The notes under the pieces: model-generated | What the model was told of the DNA's origin: nothing | Seen by the model: only the letters and a program-made list of their open reading frames with translations | Databases searched by the model: none | Part shown: one piece after another, positions 24,074 to 31,380 of the stretch | Position numbering within the stretch: position 1 is the first letter of the stretch | Layout of the letters: the number at the start of each line of letters is the position of its first letter | Translations under genes and position numbers: made by a program | Assembly: GCA_964593405.1 (NCBI GenBank) | Contig: CAZQIO010000002.1 | Span: 1-48,537 of the forward strand | DNA length: 48,537 bases | DNA from: CAZQIO01 sp964593405 | GTDB lineage: Bacteria; Patescibacteriota; Minisyncoccia; Minisyncoccales; GBS-2 | Reading direction: 5' to 3'

Positions 24074-25204
24074 GTGAAAAGAAAAATTTCCTTGATAATT
24101 TTAGGAGTTTTGGCAGTATTGGGCGTTTTGATTTTAGCGACTAAAACTCGACAGAAAGAAAAAATTTTAATTAAAATTGGGATGGTTGGGCCCTTAAGCG
24201 GGGAAGCAGCTACTTACGGAATAGAAGCAAGAAACGGTGTTCAATTGGCAATTTCTTTGTTAAACCAAAAGCAAACCCGTTTCAGGTTTGAATTAGTGGC
24301 AAAAGATGACCAAGCCGACCCTTCCTTGGCAGAAAAAGCAGCCAGAGAATTGGTTGTTGAAAAGGATGTTTTGGCCGTTGTTGGCCCTATTACTTCTGGA
24401 GCCACATTGGCCGCCGGAGAAATTTTTCAAAAAAATAGATTGCCGGCTATCACCCCCTCAGCTACCAGCCCAAAAATTTCTGAATTGGGAGATTTTATTT
24501 TCCGCGTCTGTCCCTCAGATACTTTTCAAGGGAAAGCAGCGGCTGAGTTTGTAGTTCAAGATTTAGGATTTGATCAAATTGCCATTTTGTGGGATTCAAA
24601 AAATGAAGCTTATTCTGGAGGTTTAGCCGAGGCTTTCAGAAAAAGGGCTGAGGAATTGGGAGCCAAAATTACCGGGGTAGTGAGTTATCAGGCAGGTCAA
24701 AAAGAATTTACTCAAGAATTAGAAAAGCTCAAAGCCACAGAACCAAAAGTCATTTATATTCCAGGTTATTACACAGATGTAGCCTTGATTGCCCAGCAAA
24801 TTCAAAAAATGGGCTGGCAAATTCCCATTGTCGGAGGAGACGGTCTTTATTCTCCTGAATTGATTGCCCTCGGAGGAAAAGCTGTAGAGGGAATAAAATT
24901 TACAAGCTTTTTTATAAGTTCTGATCCACAACCAAAAGTTCAAGATTTTGTCAGAGCTTACAAAGAAATGTTTGGAACAGAACCTGGTTGGATTGCTGCC
25001 CATGCTTTTGACGCAATGAACGTTATTGCCAAAGCAATAGAAATAGGGGGTACCAGCAGGGAAGGAATTCAAAAAGGATTGACCAAAATAGAAAATTTTG
25101 AGGGTGTGAGCGGCGTGATTAGTTTTGATGAAAACGGAGATGTACTCAAAGATATTCTAAAATTGGAAGTTAAAGAAGGAAATTTTGAAATTTGGAGTCG
25201 TTAA
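24074..25204 (+). CDS. Branched-chain-amino-acid-type periplasmic binding protein, membrane-anchored
   Basis: This 376-residue type I periplasmic binding fold (LivJ/Peripla_BP_6) starts with GTG. Residues 5-22 form a hydrophobic anchor (ISLIILGVLAVLGVLILA). No lipobox cysteine follows, so it is probably tethered by this helix. Ligand-domain features include IGMVGPLSGEAATYGIEAR, VVGPITSGATLAAG, ITPSATSPKISELG and AHAFDAMNVIAKAI. No LivH/M/G/F transporter genes are near. The next gene is a Cache-domain receptor, so this protein may feed signalling and not transport. The ligand, perhaps an amino acid or amide, cannot be read from sequence. Confidence 0.88.
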   Translation: MKRKISLIILGVLAVLGVLILATKTRQKEKILIKIGMVGPLSGEAATYGIEARNGVQLAISLLNQKQTRFRFELVAKDDQADPSLAEKAARELVVEKDVLAVVGPITSGATLAAGEIFQKNRLPAITPSATSPKISELGDFIFRVCPSDTFQGKAAAEFVVQDLGFDQIAILWDSKNEAYSGGLAEAFRKRAEELGAKITGVVSYQAGQKEFTQELEKLKATEPKVIYIPGYYTDVALIAQQIQKMGWQIPIVGGDGLYSPELIALGGKAVEGIKFTSFFISSDPQPKVQDFVRAYKEMFGTEPGWIAAHAFDAMNVIAKAIEIGGTSREGIQKGLTKIENFEGVSGVISFDENGDVLKDILKLEVKEGNFEIWSR

Positions 25205-25214
25205 AGAGCTAATA

Positions 25215-26426
25215 ATGAAAAAATTATTTCTTCCGGCAAAAGAAATACTCTTTATCGTTTTTGTTGCTGTTTTACCCATTTTCATTTTTGGTTTTTCTAT
25301 AATTGGCTGGAGCTTTAGAGTAGCTAAAAACTCAGCCGAACAAGAAAACAGAATTTACACTAAAAATTTTGCCAGCCAAATTCAGCTTTATTTGGAGAGA
25401 GCCAAAGAAACAATAGAGGCTTTGGCTAATTTCTCTTTTGAAAAGATAGATCAACAAACTCTTCAGGCAGTCTATGAAAAAAATACTTTTCGAGGCATTC
25501 CTTTGTTTGAATCGCTAACTCTCTTGGACAAAGAGGGAAAAATCAAGGCGGTCTATCCCTTCAAGAAAGAACTGCTTGATTTAGATTACTCTCGGCAACC
25601 TTCTTTTTTATTTGTCAGCAAAGAAAAAAAGACATTTTTTTCGAAGGTTGACTTTTCTTTAATCGGCCAACAACCAGTAGTAAAAATTGCCGCTCCCATT
25701 TTTGAGAAAGAAAGGGAGAAAAGTTTAAAAGGAATGATAGAAGGATCGGTTAGACTTCAGGCTCTTTCTCTTTTTCTTGAAGGATTTAGCCTGGAAAGGA
25801 GGAGTGGAGAAGCTTTTTTAATAGGGGAAAAAGGAGAAATCATTGCCCATCAAAATTATCAATATGTCAGAGAGCAAGAAAACATTCATCATCTTTATCC
25901 AGAATTGGCAGAGATTATTTTGAAAATTGAAAAAGGGGAAGGGAAATTCCAATACCGAGATTTTGAGAAAACCGAATATTTGGTCATTTTTCAAACAATT
26001 CCCAAAACTAATTGGAAATTGGTGACAAAACAAAACGTAAAAGAAATTTTAGCACCAGTTTATCAACTCTCAAAAACCTTGACTATCTTTTTAGTTCTTT
26101 CAATTTTTGGTGCAGCAACCCTTGATTATCGGGTGGCTTCTTATGTTAATTCTCTTCAAGAAAAGGCTCAAAAAGAAAAATTGGAAGCTTTGGAAGAGGC
26201 AAAAAAAGTTTTGGAAATTAAAGTTCAGGCTAGAACAAGAGAGTTGAAAGAGTTGGTAGAGCAGCAAGAAGAGATAATTAAAGAAAGGACAAAAGAACTT
26301 CAAAAAAAGGTTGAAGAATTAGAAAAATTTTATCGGCTCACTATCGGCCGGGAATTAAAAATGATAGAGTTAAAAAAAGAAATAAAAAGGTTAAAAGAGC
26401 TTTGTCAAAAAAGTCAAAAAACATGA
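25215..26426 (+). CDS. Cache-domain transmembrane sensor ending in a coiled coil
   Basis: The protein has 403 residues from the ATG at 25215, 10 nt after the previous stop. A first membrane helix (about residues 8-27) is followed by an extracytoplasmic double-Cache-like domain (about 35-280) with FESLTLLDKEGKIKAVYPF and SGEAFLIGEKGEIIAHQNY. A second helix (about 288-305) follows, then roughly 95 residues of charged coiled coil. There is no HAMP, kinase or methyl-accepting domain. The tail GRELKMIELKKEIKRLK recurs at the end of the 27.0 kb PAS protein. It probably signals through another protein, such as the downstream kinase, by coiled-coil contact. Confidence 0.78.
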   Translation: MKKLFLPAKEILFIVFVAVLPIFIFGFSIIGWSFRVAKNSAEQENRIYTKNFASQIQLYLERAKETIEALANFSFEKIDQQTLQAVYEKNTFRGIPLFESLTLLDKEGKIKAVYPFKKELLDLDYSRQPSFLFVSKEKKTFFSKVDFSLIGQQPVVKIAAPIFEKEREKSLKGMIEGSVRLQALSLFLEGFSLERRSGEAFLIGEKGEIIAHQNYQYVREQENIHHLYPELAEIILKIEKGEGKFQYRDFEKTEYLVIFQTIPKTNWKLVTKQNVKEILAPVYQLSKTLTIFLVLSIFGAATLDYRVASYVNSLQEKAQKEKLEALEEAKKVLEIKVQARTRELKELVEQQEEIIKERTKELQKKVEELEKFYRLTIGRELKMIELKKEIKRLKELCQKSQKT

Positions 26427-27010
26427 TCTCAAAAGAAGAAGCCGAAAAATTAATGGAAATAAAGGGAATGACCCAAGGAAGCGAGCTTTTGAATTTGGCC
26501 CGTTATGTTGAACAAAAAGAGGGGAAAGAAGGAATCGAAAAATTGGAAAAAAAATTGAAAGAATTGGGATATTCGATAAATTTTAACGAAATAAAATTCA
26601 CTCAATGGTATCCAGAAAGCTTAAACGTTTTGGCAATGGTTGTGGCAAAAGATTTGTTTGGTTGGAAAGATTTGTTTGATTTTGGCTATCATTCACCAGT
26701 TTTTTCCATTGGCGTCAAAATATTCATAAAATTTATTTCTCCTTCTCTGTTTTTGGCTCAGGTTCCAAAACTTTGGAAAAAGTTTGTTGACGTTGGAAAA
26801 TTGGAAGCTTTTTTCAGCGAAAAAGAGAAAAATTGTGTAATAGTTCTTCTCAAAGATTACAAATTCCATCCTGAAATGTGTAATTACTATGCAGGTTATT
26901 TTCTGAGGATAGCCGAATTATTAATAAAAGGAAAGAATATGACAATTAGAGAAGAAAAATGCATTTTCAAGGGTGACCCTTACCATCAGTATGTAATCCG
27001 ATGGGAGTGA
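26423..27010 (+). CDS. V4R/NO-sensor-like small sensory protein, paralogue A
   Basis: The protein has 195 residues from the ATG overlapping the previous stop (ATGA). It is one of three tandem paralogues (A here, B at 27.6 kb, C at 28.2 kb) sharing GKEGIEKLEKKLKELGYSI, a YP motif, a hydrophobic helix pair, a WKK segment followed by VGKLE, and a C-terminal signature (C-x-FKG-x-x-x-H-x-Y-x-I-x-W). The signature resembles the end of V4R and heme-NO-binding-like sensor domains (Cys, GD or GG, then an aromatic strand). Copy A ends CIFKGDPYHQYVIRWE. A cytoplasmic small-molecule or redox sensor is likely. The family call is tentative. Confidence 0.6.
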   Translation: MISKEEAEKLMEIKGMTQGSELLNLARYVEQKEGKEGIEKLEKKLKELGYSINFNEIKFTQWYPESLNVLAMVVAKDLFGWKDLFDFGYHSPVFSIGVKIFIKFISPSLFLAQVPKLWKKFVDVGKLEAFFSEKEKNCVIVLLKDYKFHPEMCNYYAGYFLRIAELLIKGKNMTIREEKCIFKGDPYHQYVIRWE

Positions 27011-27017
27011 ATAAATC

Positions 27018-27587
27018 ATGACTGAAAACTCAAACCTAAAAGAAAAACTTCATTTGCTGCAAGAAAGCCTGGGGGAGTTGGAGCTTTACATTGAGCATTT
27101 GCGTTCTTTCCTTCCGATTGCAATTTGCGATGTCACTCCAACCGGATTAATTTTGGCTGTCAACAAAGCTTTTCAAAAATTAACAGGCTACAAAGAAATA
27201 GAAATTGTTGGAAAACCGATAGAGGGTATTTTTTTGGAAAAAATAGAAAACATTTTGAAAGAAGTTCTTGAAAAAGGAATTGTTGAAGGGAAAGAGTTGA
27301 CTTTGGCTCAAAAAAACATTCCAGTGAGTGTGTTTGTAGCTGCCAGAAAAGACAGCGAAGGAAACGTTTTGGGATTTTTTTGGGGAATAATAGATATTAG
27401 TGAATTCAAAATTCTGCAGCAAGAATTGGAAAAGAGAGTTCAAGAGAAAACAAGGGCTCTTCAAGAAAAACTGGAGGAGTTAGAAAAATTTCAGAAAATA
27501 GTTGTTGGCCGAGAACTAAAGATGATAGAATTGAAAAGGGAAATAGAGAAGTTAAAAAAGGAAATTGAAAAAAGAAAGAGCGGGTAA
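27018..27587 (+). CDS. PAS-domain protein with coiled-coil tail
   Basis: This 189-residue protein has no membrane segment. A short helix leads into one PAS domain (about residues 32-130) with the typical LAVNKAFQKLTGYKEIEIVG and a closing GFFWGIIDISEFK. A coiled coil of about 55 residues ends in GRELKMIELKREIEKLKKE. That tail is nearly the same as the tail of the Cache receptor encoded 0.6 kb upstream. There is no kinase, cyclase or DNA-binding domain. It looks like a cytoplasmic input or adaptor subunit that could pair with the receptor or with the PAS-PAS histidine kinase. Confidence 0.8.
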   Translation: MTENSNLKEKLHLLQESLGELELYIEHLRSFLPIAICDVTPTGLILAVNKAFQKLTGYKEIEIVGKPIEGIFLEKIENILKEVLEKGIVEGKELTLAQKNIPVSVFVAARKDSEGNVLGFFWGIIDISEFKILQQELEKRVQEKTRALQEKLEELEKFQKIVVGRELKMIELKREIEKLKKEIEKRKSG

Positions 27588-27603
27588 TTTTGTTAAAAAT
27601 TTT

Positions 27604-28194
27604 ATGGAATTAAAAGAGATAGAAAAAATTAAAGAGACAAAAGGAGAAACACTAGGAATTTCTTTGAAAGAAGATTTAGAATGTATAATGGAAAAAGAAG
27701 GGGAAGAAGGTTTAAAAAAACTCGAAAAAGAATTGGAAAATTACGGCTATTCTCTAAAATACAAAGAAATTAAAAAATATAGTTTTTATCCTTTGGCCTT
27801 GGAGTTTTTGATTTTGGCCGTTTCAAAAGAAATTTTCAACTGGAAAGATGAAGATATTAGAGAACTGGGGAAAAGAGATGCCAAATTTTCTTTTGTTTTA
27901 AAATTGATGTTAAAGTATTTTATCTCTGTGAAAAAGGCCATTTCTGTTGCCAATGAGTATTGGAGAAAATACTACACGGTCGGGAAATTGATTCCGGGAA
28001 AAGTTGATGAAAAAGAGCGGTTTGCCGAATTGATGCTAATTGACTTTCCTGGCCATCCAAATTTTTGTCGGCTCTTGGAAGGTTTTTTTTGGCAAATAGG
28101 GTCTTTTATAGTAGAAAAAGAAAATTTGAAAGTCAAAGAGATTGAGTGCCCGTTTAAAGGTGGCAATTGCCATCGCTTCCAAATTACTTGGTAA
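27604..28194 (+). CDS. V4R/NO-sensor-like small sensory protein, paralogue B
   Basis: The protein has 196 residues from the ATG at 27604. An in-frame TTG inside the previous gene is rejected. It aligns with paralogues A and C over the whole length: GEEGLKKLEKELENYGYSLK, FYPLALEFLILAVSKE, WRKYYTVGKL, DFPGHPNFCRLLEGFF and CPFKGGNCHRFQITW. The HPNFC and CPFKGG blocks are the best conserved, so Cys and His in them are candidate ligand or metal residues. It is followed after 1 nt by paralogue C, consistent with tandem duplication within one operon. Confidence 0.62.
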   Translation: MELKEIEKIKETKGETLGISLKEDLECIMEKEGEEGLKKLEKELENYGYSLKYKEIKKYSFYPLALEFLILAVSKEIFNWKDEDIRELGKRDAKFSFVLKLMLKYFISVKKAISVANEYWRKYYTVGKLIPGKVDEKERFAELMLIDFPGHPNFCRLLEGFFWQIGSFIVEKENLKVKEIECPFKGGNCHRFQITW

Positions 28195-28195
28195 A

Positions 28196-28792
28196 ATGCA
28201 ACAAAAACTGACTAAAGAGTTAGCAGAAAAATTAAAGAAAATGGAGGGAGAAGTGAGGGGGGTTGTTTTTAAAACCGATTTAGAATTTGTCTTGAAAGAA
28301 AAAGGAAAGGAAGGATTGAAAAAATTAAAAGAAAAGTTAAAAGAAATTGGATGCGAAATTGATTATGAAAAAATAAACCCAATGGGTTTTTATCCTCTTG
28401 GTCTGAGAATCATTTCTCTTTTGGCAATAAAAGAGGTTTTCAACTTTAACGAAGAAAAAATCAAGGAAATGGGAAGTTCAGCTCCAAAACTTTCTTTGTT
28501 AATTAAACTCTTTGTCAAGTTTTTTTTCTCAATTCAAAAAACTGCCGTCCAAGTACCAGAAATATGGAAAAAGCATTACACAATAGGAAACCTTGAAGTA
28601 GAAGTGAACGAAGAAAAAAGATACGTTATTTTGAGGCTAAAAGATTTTTTGGGTCATCCGATTTTTTGCGTTTATTTAGAAGGGTACTTTTCAACTATTT
28701 CTCAGATTGTCGTTAACCAACCAGTTACTTCTCAAGAAACAAAATGTCCCTTCAAGGGAGGAGACTTTCATGAATATTTAATAAGATGGTAG
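28196..28792 (+). CDS. V4R/NO-sensor-like small sensory protein, paralogue C
   Basis: The protein has 198 residues from the ATG 1 nt after paralogue B's stop. Conserved blocks are GKEGLKKLKEKLKEIG, FYPLGLRIISLLAIKEVF, IWKKHYTIGNLE, FLGHPIFCVYLEGYF and CPFKGGDFHEYLIRW. It is more similar to B than to A in the CPFKGG block, which suggests A is the older split. Its last seven bases overlap the ATG of the histidine kinase, so sensor and kinase are made together. This strengthens the case that these small proteins feed the kinase. Confidence 0.62.
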   Translation: MQQKLTKELAEKLKKMEGEVRGVVFKTDLEFVLKEKGKEGLKKLKEKLKEIGCEIDYEKINPMGFYPLGLRIISLLAIKEVFNFNEEKIKEMGSSAPKLSLLIKLFVKFFFSIQKTAVQVPEIWKKHYTIGNLEVEVNEEKRYVILRLKDFLGHPIFCVYLEGYFSTISQIVVNQPVTSQETKCPFKGGDFHEYLIRW

Positions 28793-30399
28793 AAAAAGAG
28801 GAAGAAAAAATTTCCCTTTTAATAAAGGATTTGAGTTCTCTCGAAAGCTATCTTAGAGAACTTTTTGACTTTTCTCCCTTGCCTCTCATTTTTATTTCAC
28901 CCCTTGGCGTGATTTTGGAGGCAAATTATGCTTTTCAAAAAATTTCAGGGTGTCAGCTTTCTGAAGTGATCGGAGAGAGGGTTGAAACATTTTTCAAAAA
29001 AGAAGAAATTAAAGAATTAATTCAAGAGACCTTTCAAAAAAAGGCGGTTGAAGGCAGAGAAATCGAATTTTTGCCAAAGGGAAAAGAGAAAATAATTTGC
29101 CAGGCCTTTTGTAGAGCAAGAGAAGATGAAGAAGGAAATTTGGTTGGTCTCTTTTTGGCAATCATCGATTTGACAGAAATTAAAAAATTGGAAGAAGAAA
29201 AAGCTATTGCCTTAATCAGAGAAAGAGCCTTAATGAGAGATACTGCAAAGAAAAGTCAGGAATTGGAAAAGAGAGTAAAGGAATTGGAAGAAACAAGAGC
29301 AGCTTTAATGAACATTTTAGAGGATGTTGAAGAAGAAAGAAAAAAAGCAGAAGAAGAGAAAAACAAAACTTTGGCCATAATTCAAAACTTTGCTGATGGA
29401 CTTTTGGTTTTTGACAAAGAAGGAAAGCTTTCTTTAATGAACCCTCAAGCTGAATCTTTTTTTCAACTAAAAAGCCCCCATTTAATCGGAAAATCAATTT
29501 CTGATTTGGCCAATTTTCCCAGTCTTTCTTCGTTGGCGGAACTTTTAGGGCCTAAAATAAAGAGCGTTTTTAGAAAGGAATTAAAAGTCAGAGAAGGCTT
29601 AATTTTGGAAGTGACAACTGTTCCTATTGTTTCTGATGAAGAGAGAGTAGGGACTTTGGTTGTTCTCCACGATATCACCAGAGAAAAAGAGATTGAACAA
29701 ATGAAGACTGAGTTTGTCTCAATTTCAGCCCACCAACTCAGAACTCCTCTTTCGGCGATCAAATGGACTCTGAAAATGCTCTTGGATGGAGATTTGGGGC
29801 CTTTGACAACAGAACAAAGAGAATTTATTGAAAAAACTTACCATTCAAACGAAAGAATGATTAATTTAATTAACGATCTCTTGAACGTAGCAAGAATTGA
29901 AGAAGGAAGGTATCTTTACAAACTAGTTCTTGAAGACTTTTTATCAATCGTAGAAAAAGTTTTTAATTCTTTTTCTGAAATAGCCAAAAGAAAAAACATT
30001 GACTTTCAATTTGAAAAACCAAAAGAAAAATTACCAAAAGTAAAGGTTGATGTTGAGAAAATTACTTTGGCAGTTGAGAATTTAATCGAAAACGCAATTA
30101 GGTATACCCTGCCCGGGGGAAAAGTTGTTGTGAAATTGGAAAAAAAGGCAAAAGAAATTGAATTTTCAGTCAAGGATACTGGAGTTGGAATTCCAAAAGA
30201 TCAACAAAAGAGAGTTTTTAGCAAATTTTTTAGAGGAGCAAACGTTTTGAAGCTTGAAACAGAAGGTTCAGGGCTTGGCCTTTTTATCACCAAAAATATT
30301 ATCGAGGCCCATGGAGGAAAAATTTGGTTTGAATCTGAAGAAGGAAAAGGGACAACTTTTTATTTTACAATTCCAATTTCAGGAGAAAATGAGAATTAA
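28786..30399 (+). CDS. Cytoplasmic PAS-PAS sensor histidine kinase
   Basis: This 537-residue protein has no membrane helices. PAS1 covers about residues 28-130 (ILEANYAFQKISGCQLSEVI). A coiled coil spans 130-200. PAS2 covers about 200-300 (DGLLVFDKEGKLSLMNPQAE). The HisKA H-box SAHQLRTPLSAIKW has its phospho-acceptor at H316. The HATPase domain has the N-box LIENAIRYTLPGG, G1 DTGVGIP and G2 GSGLGLFI. All catalytic motifs are intact. The likely partners are the two CheY-like receivers at 31.9-32.7 kb. Membrane input would have to come from the Cache receptor or the small membrane proteins of the cluster. Confidence 0.93.
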   Translation: MVEKEEEKISLLIKDLSSLESYLRELFDFSPLPLIFISPLGVILEANYAFQKISGCQLSEVIGERVETFFKKEEIKELIQETFQKKAVEGREIEFLPKGKEKIICQAFCRAREDEEGNLVGLFLAIIDLTEIKKLEEEKAIALIRERALMRDTAKKSQELEKRVKELEETRAALMNILEDVEEERKKAEEEKNKTLAIIQNFADGLLVFDKEGKLSLMNPQAESFFQLKSPHLIGKSISDLANFPSLSSLAELLGPKIKSVFRKELKVREGLILEVTTVPIVSDEERVGTLVVLHDITREKEIEQMKTEFVSISAHQLRTPLSAIKWTLKMLLDGDLGPLTTEQREFIEKTYHSNERMINLINDLLNVARIEEGRYLYKLVLEDFLSIVEKVFNSFSEIAKRKNIDFQFEKPKEKLPKVKVDVEKITLAVENLIENAIRYTLPGGKVVVKLEKKAKEIEFSVKDTGVGIPKDQQKRVFSKFFRGANVLKLETEGSGLGLFITKNIIEAHGGKIWFESEEGKGTTFYFTIPISGENEN

Positions 30400-30478
30400 T
30401 GTGGAAGTTTTTGCGGCATTTGCGTTTTTAGTTGTTAACGCAATTCAAACTCTGATTTTTTGCGCTTTGAAAAATTAA
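30389..30478 (+). CDS. 29-residue single-helix membrane peptide
   Basis: The ATG lies within the kinase's last codons (11-nt overlap). The product is one hydrophobic helix, MRINVEVFAAFAFLVV followed by NAIQTLIFCALKN. It resembles a small membrane subunit, but its 3' end overlaps the next small ORF by 19 nt in another frame at a T6 tract (30456-30461). One extra T would fuse both into a single three-helix protein of about 80 residues. Whether these are two genes or one gene with an indel cannot be settled here. Confidence 0.4.
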   Translation: MRINVEVFAAFAFLVVNAIQTLIFCALKN

Positions 30479-30633
30479 TTTTTGGAGGAATAATAGTTGG
30501 TTTTTTGGAAGGGATTGAATTTTTAATCATGATATATTTGTTGTTGCAAAAAAACTTTTTATTCTTTTTCGTTGTAGTTTTAGTCAAAATAATTCAGTGG
30601 TCTTTTCTTGTCTCTTTGAAAACAAGGGGCTAA
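30460..30633 (+). CDS. 57-residue membrane protein (TTG start) or second half of a split gene
   Basis: The frame runs from a TTG at 30460 to TAA at 30633 and encodes LRFEKLIFGGIIVGFLEG, a second hydrophobic stretch FLIMIYLLLQ, a third FLFFFVVVLVKIIQWSFLV, and a basic end SLKTRG. It has the character of a real polytopic mini-protein. A TTG start inside the preceding ORF is unattractive, so it may be the continuation of the 30389 ORF. Its stop codon overlaps the -10 box of the next promoter. Confidence 0.4.
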   Translation: MRFEKLIFGGIIVGFLEGIEFLIMIYLLLQKNFLFFFVVVLVKIIQWSFLVSLKTRG

Positions 30634-30636
30634 AAT
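30608..30636 (+). promoter_or_regulatory. Internal promoter for the membrane-pair / receiver genes
   Basis: -35 TTGTCT (30608-30613), a 17-bp spacer and -10 TAAAAT (30631-30636) lie before the 30666 gene. An AAAGGTCG element follows at 30643-30650, right where transcription should begin. The second half of the signalling cluster can thus be transcribed separately. Confidence 0.6.
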
Positions 30637-30641
30637 TAATT

Positions 30642-30650
30642 TAAAGGTCG
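30642..30650 (+). promoter_or_regulatory. AAAGGTCG leader element (copy 3)
   Basis: TAAAGGTCG ends 15 nt before the ATG at 30666, 6 nt downstream of a -10 TAAAAT. The bases between it and the ATG are A-rich, as at the other copies. Confidence 0.45.
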
Positions 30651-30665
30651 AAAAAATAAAAGCAA

Positions 30666-31061
30666 ATGATAGTTCCATTAGCTCCAGAGGCTCAAAAGTT
30701 ATTTTTTGGAATTGAGTACTTTAACGTTGATAGACTCTTTGGTTGGCCCATTGGCGCTTTGAAGTGGCCAATGCTAATTTCCCTTTTGTTTGCTGCTATT
30801 TCTTTTGCAGTCGGTGCTTATTATCTTTTTATTTACACTCGAGGCTTTTTTGCTGTAAGGAAAATTCCTAAATCTTGGAAATTTATTGTGTGGGGAATTG
30901 CAATAACCACCATTGCTGAAATCGGACAAATGCTTGGCTTTTATGAATGGCCATATCCTGGCTTTGTTGAGATAGTATTTCTTTTGGTTTTACCCCATGC
31001 TTTTGGTGGTACCTTAATTGGTATTGGTGCATATTATTTGTACAAAGAAATAAAGGTTTAA
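30666..31061 (+). CDS. Polytopic membrane protein with IPKxWK motif (paralogue 1)
   Basis: This 131-residue protein has three probable membrane helices (about residues 36-57, 74-92 and 103-124). The cytoplasmic loop after helix 1 has FFAVRKIPKSWKFIVWGIA followed by TTIAEIGQML and FYEW. The next gene carries the same block (FYGQRPIPKEWKVFWWAM, TIHELIEIS, LYQW), so the two are diverged paralogues and may form a heterodimer. I do not recognise the family. The conserved Glu inside the following helix is unusual for a simple membrane anchor. By context it is a membrane input module of the signalling cluster. Confidence 0.7.
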   Translation: MIVPLAPEAQKLFFGIEYFNVDRLFGWPIGALKWPMLISLLFAAISFAVGAYYLFIYTRGFFAVRKIPKSWKFIVWGIAITTIAEIGQMLGFYEWPYPGFVEIVFLLVLPHAFGGTLIGIGAYYLYKEIKV

Positions 31062-31065
31062 CATT

Positions 31066-31371
31066 ATGGCTCTACCTGCCACAATACCAATTTTAGAGTT
31101 GAACGCAGTCAACCCCCTACTCTATCCCTTTGGACCGGCAATTCCAAAGAACTTTTTTGTTCTTTTGATTCACATTCCAATAGTTGGAGGTTTTGGAATG
31201 GCAGCCTATTACATCATGAAGTATTTAAAAAGATTTTATGGCCAAAGACCCATTCCAAAAGAGTGGAAGGTTTTTTGGTGGGCAATGATTTTGGGAACAA
31301 TTCATGAATTAATCGAGATTTCAATGCTCTATCAATGGATTGTTGGAAAGATTGTTTTTTTAGTAAAATAG
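31066..31371 (+). CDS. Polytopic membrane protein with IPKxWK motif (paralogue 2)
   Basis: This 101-residue protein lies 4 nt after paralogue 1. It has two probable helices (about residues 28-49 and 70-95), a short N-terminal extracytoplasmic stretch rich in Pro, and the shared motif QRPIPKEWKVFWWAMILGTI then HELIEISMLYQW. Compared with paralogue 1, the C-terminal third helix is missing. The His-Glu pair in HEL aligns with AEI of paralogue 1. The function is unknown. The next gene, a V4R protein, follows within 10 nt. Confidence 0.7.
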   Translation: MALPATIPILELNAVNPLLYPFGPAIPKNFFVLLIHIPIVGGFGMAAYYIMKYLKRFYGQRPIPKEWKVFWWAMILGTIHELIEISMLYQWIVGKIVFLVK

Positions 31372-31380
31372 ACAAAAGCC

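Noticed and set aside
30455..30462. Programmed -1 frameshift at the T6 run
   Set aside because: The zero-frame codons do not form an X-XXY-YYZ slippery heptamer and no downstream stem was evident.
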